NCBI RefSeq assembly: GCF_000177635.2
Contig: NC_014836.1
Span: 601,501 to 665,500, forward strand
Direction of reading: 5' to 3'
Source of the DNA: Desulfurispirillum indicum S5
GTDB taxonomy: Bacteria > Chrysiogenota > Chrysiogenetes > Chrysiogenales > Chrysiogenaceae
Length of the DNA stretch: 64,000 nt
Notes under the pieces: model-generated
Seen by the model: only the letters and a program-made list of their open reading frames with translations
The model's database searches: none
Told to the model about the DNA's origin: nothing
Translations under genes and position numbers: made by a program
Shown here: positions 61,668 to 64,000 of the stretch, one piece after another
Layout of the letters: each line of letters starts with the position of its first letter
How positions within the stretch are numbered: position 1 is the first letter of the stretch

Positions 61668-63638
61668 TCAGGTGTAAGGGGTCAGCGCCCGTGATTGCGA
61701 AGCGTTGTCATCGGAAACGCGGAAGGCGGAGATGGTCTGTTGCACGTCGGACGCCAGGCGTGCCAGATCGGAAGAAGCCCGTGAAACTTCATCGGAAGCC
61801 CGCGCCGTTTGCTCCGACGCCACGGAAACACTCTGGATATCGTCGCTGATATGTTCCGAAGTGCGGGACATCTCTTCCATGGCGGTAACATTCTGGCTGA
61901 TGTACTCCTGCAGCCCTTCGATGCCCTGCAGGATTTTGCTGAAGGCGTCCGAGGTGCGGCTGGAAAGCTCAGAGCCGTGCTGCACTCTGCGGTTGACTCC
62001 TTCCATGGCTTTGGTGACACCCTGGACGCCTTCCTGAATGCTGCCGACGATCTGGATAATTTCCCGGGTGGAGTCTGTGCTGCGTTCGGCCAGTTTGCGG
62101 ACTTCGTCGGCCACGACGGCGAACCCTCTTCCGGCGTCACCGGCTCTGGCTGCCTCAATGGCGGCGTTGAGAGCCAGCAGGTTGGTCTGGTCGGCGATAT
62201 CGTTGATGGCCTGAATGATTTCCTCGACGCGGCGGCTCTTCTCTTCCAGAGATTGGGCCATTTCCGTGGCCTGCTCGACCTCACCGGCAATGCTTTCCAT
62301 CTCCCGCCGCGATTCAGATACCACCGCTCCGCCCTGTTGAGCAGCTTCATGGGAATTCTGAGAATACTGCTGCACTTCATTGATGGCCTGGGTAACGCTG
62401 CGGGCTGTCTCGTTCATCTCCCGGATAGCTGAGGCAATCTGGGAAACGCTCTCAGACTGGTTGACCATGCTGTGGGACATTTGTGTCGAAGCGCTGCTGA
62501 GTTCTTCGCTGGCGGAAGCAACCCCTTCAGAAGAGGCCCGTACATTGGCAATCGTATCGTGGAGCTTGGCGACAAATATATTGAACCAGTGGGCAACCTG
62601 ACCGATTTCATCGCGTCCGCGCACTTCCAGGCGCGCGGTGAGGTCGCCATCTCCCTGGGCGATGTCCTGCAGGGCTTCCGCCGCGCGGACCAGTGGACGA
62701 CTGATGGAGTGGGCGATGACGTAGATGACGATGGCGATGAACAGGAGCATGATAACCACTACGGCGATGATGGTGTTGAGTATGGCGTAGGAGGTTTCCA
62801 TGAAATGACTGGAGGGGATGGAGACCGCAAAGCTCCAGCCAGGTGATGATGGCACCGGGGAGTAGATCAGGGTGCGCTCTATGCCATCGGGCTCCTGGTA
62901 TGTCCCTCTGCCGGGATTCTGTCGCAGCATTCCGGCGGCAGCCTGCTCCAGGTTGCGAAAGCCCTTTTCTCCGGCGCTGTTTACCTTCAGGGCCAGGCGA
63001 TATTCCGCATTCGGGTGGGCAAAGACCTGGCCGGTACCATCCACCAGCCACCCCTGGTTATGGGGAGCGATGGTGATATTGTCGGCAATGCGCGAAAGGG
63101 TCTGGGTATTGATGGAGGCAAAGATCAGCCCGGTCACATCACCTTCATAGTTGGTGACAGCGTGGGCTACGGCCACGATGACGTTGCCGGTGCTGCGGGC
63201 CAGAAAAGGGTTGGTCAGCAGGCGATCCTCAATGCGATCTCTGATGATGCGGGTGTAGTAGAAGCGGTCAGAGAGGTCGGTGACCGTTCCATTGTGATAG
63301 TAGCCCATGCCGTCTTTGTCCGTATAGAGCAGAACTTCGTATTCACTGCTCAGGGAGCGTCCGTAGTACTGCAGAAAGCTGGCGATTTCATCGGTGTTCC
63401 CTTCACGGAAGACTGGCATGCGCGCCAGGCTGCCAATCAGATTATGGTGCCCGTCAAGCCATTTGCCGATCTCCTGGGCTTTTGAGCTCACTACCTCGTG
63501 GGTCAGCTCCTGTTCAAGGGGCACAACCCTGCTGGTAACCTGGTAGACAACGACGACGGCCATGAGAATACACAGCGCAGCAATAGCAACACCAAACTGA
63601 ATCATCATTTTGGCGGTCAGCTTCATTGACCGGAACAT
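61668..63638 (-). CDS. Methyl-accepting chemotaxis protein with dCache sensor
   Basis: A 656-residue chemoreceptor. Membrane helix 1 (about 10-33) is followed by a periplasmic double-Cache domain (about 40-280, with [18 protein letters not shown]), helix 2 (about 288-310), HAMP (about 310-365), and a signalling domain whose tip reads [21 protein letters not shown]. Amino acids or carboxylates are typical dCache ligands; this cannot be decided here. GAGG precedes the ATG. The signalling domain is close to that of the broken receptor at 48621-50322. It ends on a terminator shared with the methyltransferase. Confidence 0.93.
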   Translation of the reverse strand: MFRSMKLTAKMMIQFGVAIAALCILMAVVVVYQVTSRVVPLEQELTHEVVSSKAQEIGKWLDGHHNLIGSLARMPVFREGNTDEIASFLQYYGRSLSSEYEVLLYTDKDGMGYYHNGTVTDLSDRFYYTRIIRDRIEDRLLTNPFLARSTGNVIVAVAHAVTNYEGDVTGLIFASINTQTLSRIADNITIAPHNQGWLVDGTGQVFAHPNAEYRLALKVNSAGEKGFRNLEQAAAGMLRQNPGRGTYQEPDGIERTLIYSPVPSSPGWSFAVSIPSSHFMETSYAILNTIIAVVVIMLLFIAIVIYVIAHSISRPLVRAAEALQDIAQGDGDLTARLEVRGRDEIGQVAHWFNIFVAKLHDTIANVRASSEGVASASEELSSASTQMSHSMVNQSESVSQIASAIREMNETARSVTQAINEVQQYSQNSHEAAQQGGAVVSESRREMESIAGEVEQATEMAQSLEEKSRRVEEIIQAINDIADQTNLLALNAAIEAARAGDAGRGFAVVADEVRKLAERSTDSTREIIQIVGSIQEGVQGVTKAMEGVNRRVQHGSELSSRTSDAFSKILQGIEGLQEYISQNVTAMEEMSRTSEHISDDIQSVSVASEQTARASDEVSRASSDLARLASDVQQTISAFRVSDDNASQSRALTPYT

Positions 63639-63943
63639 AACAACCTCGCACTATTTGTATCAATATTCTTGTGGTTCGGGAGAGGAAACCGCAATGGGCA
63701 TGCTACCCATTTGACCTGGAAAAAAATCACCTTTTTGGTGGATGGTGCAAAGTGGGAGTTGTACAACAAAAAACCTGAAGTGGAATGCAGATTCAAGGGA
63801 GAAAGTATCGTTAAGTAGTTGTGTGAATGTGCGTTACATCACTTGAGACATTCATGTGACATGGGCGTCAGGTTGATAGTAGTTCCTTGTTGTACAGAAA
63901 GTGGCTTGAGGGGAAATGTTACAAGATGCCGCAGCGGGCGGCT
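63639..63943. other. Gene-free interval upstream of the chemoreceptor gene
   Basis: A 305-base stretch without a gene. It carries two copies of TGTACAACAA in opposite orientation: one at 63761-63770 on the plus strand, within a perfect GTTGTACAAC palindrome (63758-63767), and one on the minus strand at about 63887-63896. They are roughly 120 bases apart and may bind a regulator. A weak 5-bp hairpin (63928-63942) follows the phosphatase stop. Confidence 0.5.
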
Positions 63944-64000
63944 TTACTCGGGGAGCGTTCTGGCGATAAGGACGACACTGATGTCGTCGGGAATGATCCC
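63944..64000 (-). CDS. C-terminal end of a PP2C/SpoIIE-type phosphatase, cut by the right edge
   Basis: The last 18 codons of a minus-strand gene read GIIPDDISVVLIARTLPE before TAA at 63946-63944. PDDISVVLI is the C-terminal metal-binding block of SpoIIE/RsbU PP2C phosphatases (compare DDISMVVL in the fusion at 29039-32332). The gene is the upstream neighbour of the chemoreceptor on the same strand. Only the tail is visible, so the call rests on one motif. Confidence 0.6.
   Translation of the reverse strand, partial: GIIPDDISVVLIARTLPE

Noticed and set aside
1-64000. tRNA, rRNA, CRISPR array, insertion sequence, prophage
   Set aside because: No cloverleaf, regularly spaced repeats, transposase or phage structural genes were seen on either strand.

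Overview
Organism. The window reads as the chromosome of a moderately GC-rich, Gram-negative, motile, respiring bacterium. LPS assembly genes (kdsC, lptC, lptA, lptB) show an outer membrane. An 11-subunit proton-pumping complex I without NuoE, NuoF and NuoG, two chemoreceptors, CheV, HDOD and GGDEF proteins, and an LptB-RpoN-HPF-PtsN block complete the picture. The gene mix would suit a deep-branching anaerobic respirer (for example Chrysiogenota, or an epsilon/delta-like lineage). That placement is an inference from gene content only. No tRNA, rRNA, CRISPR array, insertion sequence or prophage was seen. | Left part (1-9.5 kb). After a partial gene at the edge, a small hypothetical gene and a YqeK-like HD hydrolase, the minus strand carries two adjacent units, each headed by a paralogous type-1 copper lipoprotein and each preceded by a strong Fur-box-like palindrome (5292-5310 and 9473-9491). 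Unit A is cupredoxin, beta-propeller lipoprotein, DUF4418-like membrane protein, MacB/FtsX-like permease and ABC ATPase. Unit B is cupredoxin, di-haem peroxidase lipoprotein, a CuA-domain/polyferredoxin membrane fusion, and a second CuA-like protein lacking the usual Met ligand. I know of no described system with this composition; it is the best candidate for something new here. A role in copper-dependent iron handling or in an iron-limitation electron-transfer branch is inferred. | 9.5-19.7 kb (minus strand). Bax-like glucosaminidase, alpha-glucan phosphorylase, and the lipid block rpmF-plsX-fabH-fabD-fabG-acpP-fabF-rnc, tightly packed with overlapping start and stop codons. | 20-38 kb (plus strand). 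An NtrB/NtrC-type two-component pair and an MFS transporter lead into kdsC-lptC-lptA-lptB-rpoN-hpf-ptsN. Next comes a small membrane protein plus a 1097-residue SLC5 transporter/STAC/GAF/PP2C phosphatase fusion with its STAS antagonist and RsbW-like kinase, a complete partner-switching module. Then follow class II aldolase, thioredoxin, a membrane-anchored thioredoxin-fold candidate, prepilin peptidase and a compact PilM-PilN-PilO/P-like set. | 38-48.4 kb. nuoA-B-C-D-H-I-J-K-L-M-N in one direction, closed by a clear intrinsic terminator. | 48.4-64 kb. A signalling island: a chemoreceptor gene broken by one extra T in a T6 run, CheV, a small DUF3391-like protein, an HDOD protein, a hybrid histidine kinase with Hpt domain, a response regulator with an unrecognised C-terminal domain, and a REC-PAS-GGDEF cyclase. 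Then come a saccharopine-dehydrogenase-like oxidoreductase with a Cys-rich DUF6485 gene, a Sel1-repeat protein with a methyltransferase, a dCache chemoreceptor, and at the right edge the tail of another PP2C/SpoIIE phosphatase. All functions are read from motifs and family knowledge; no searches were run.
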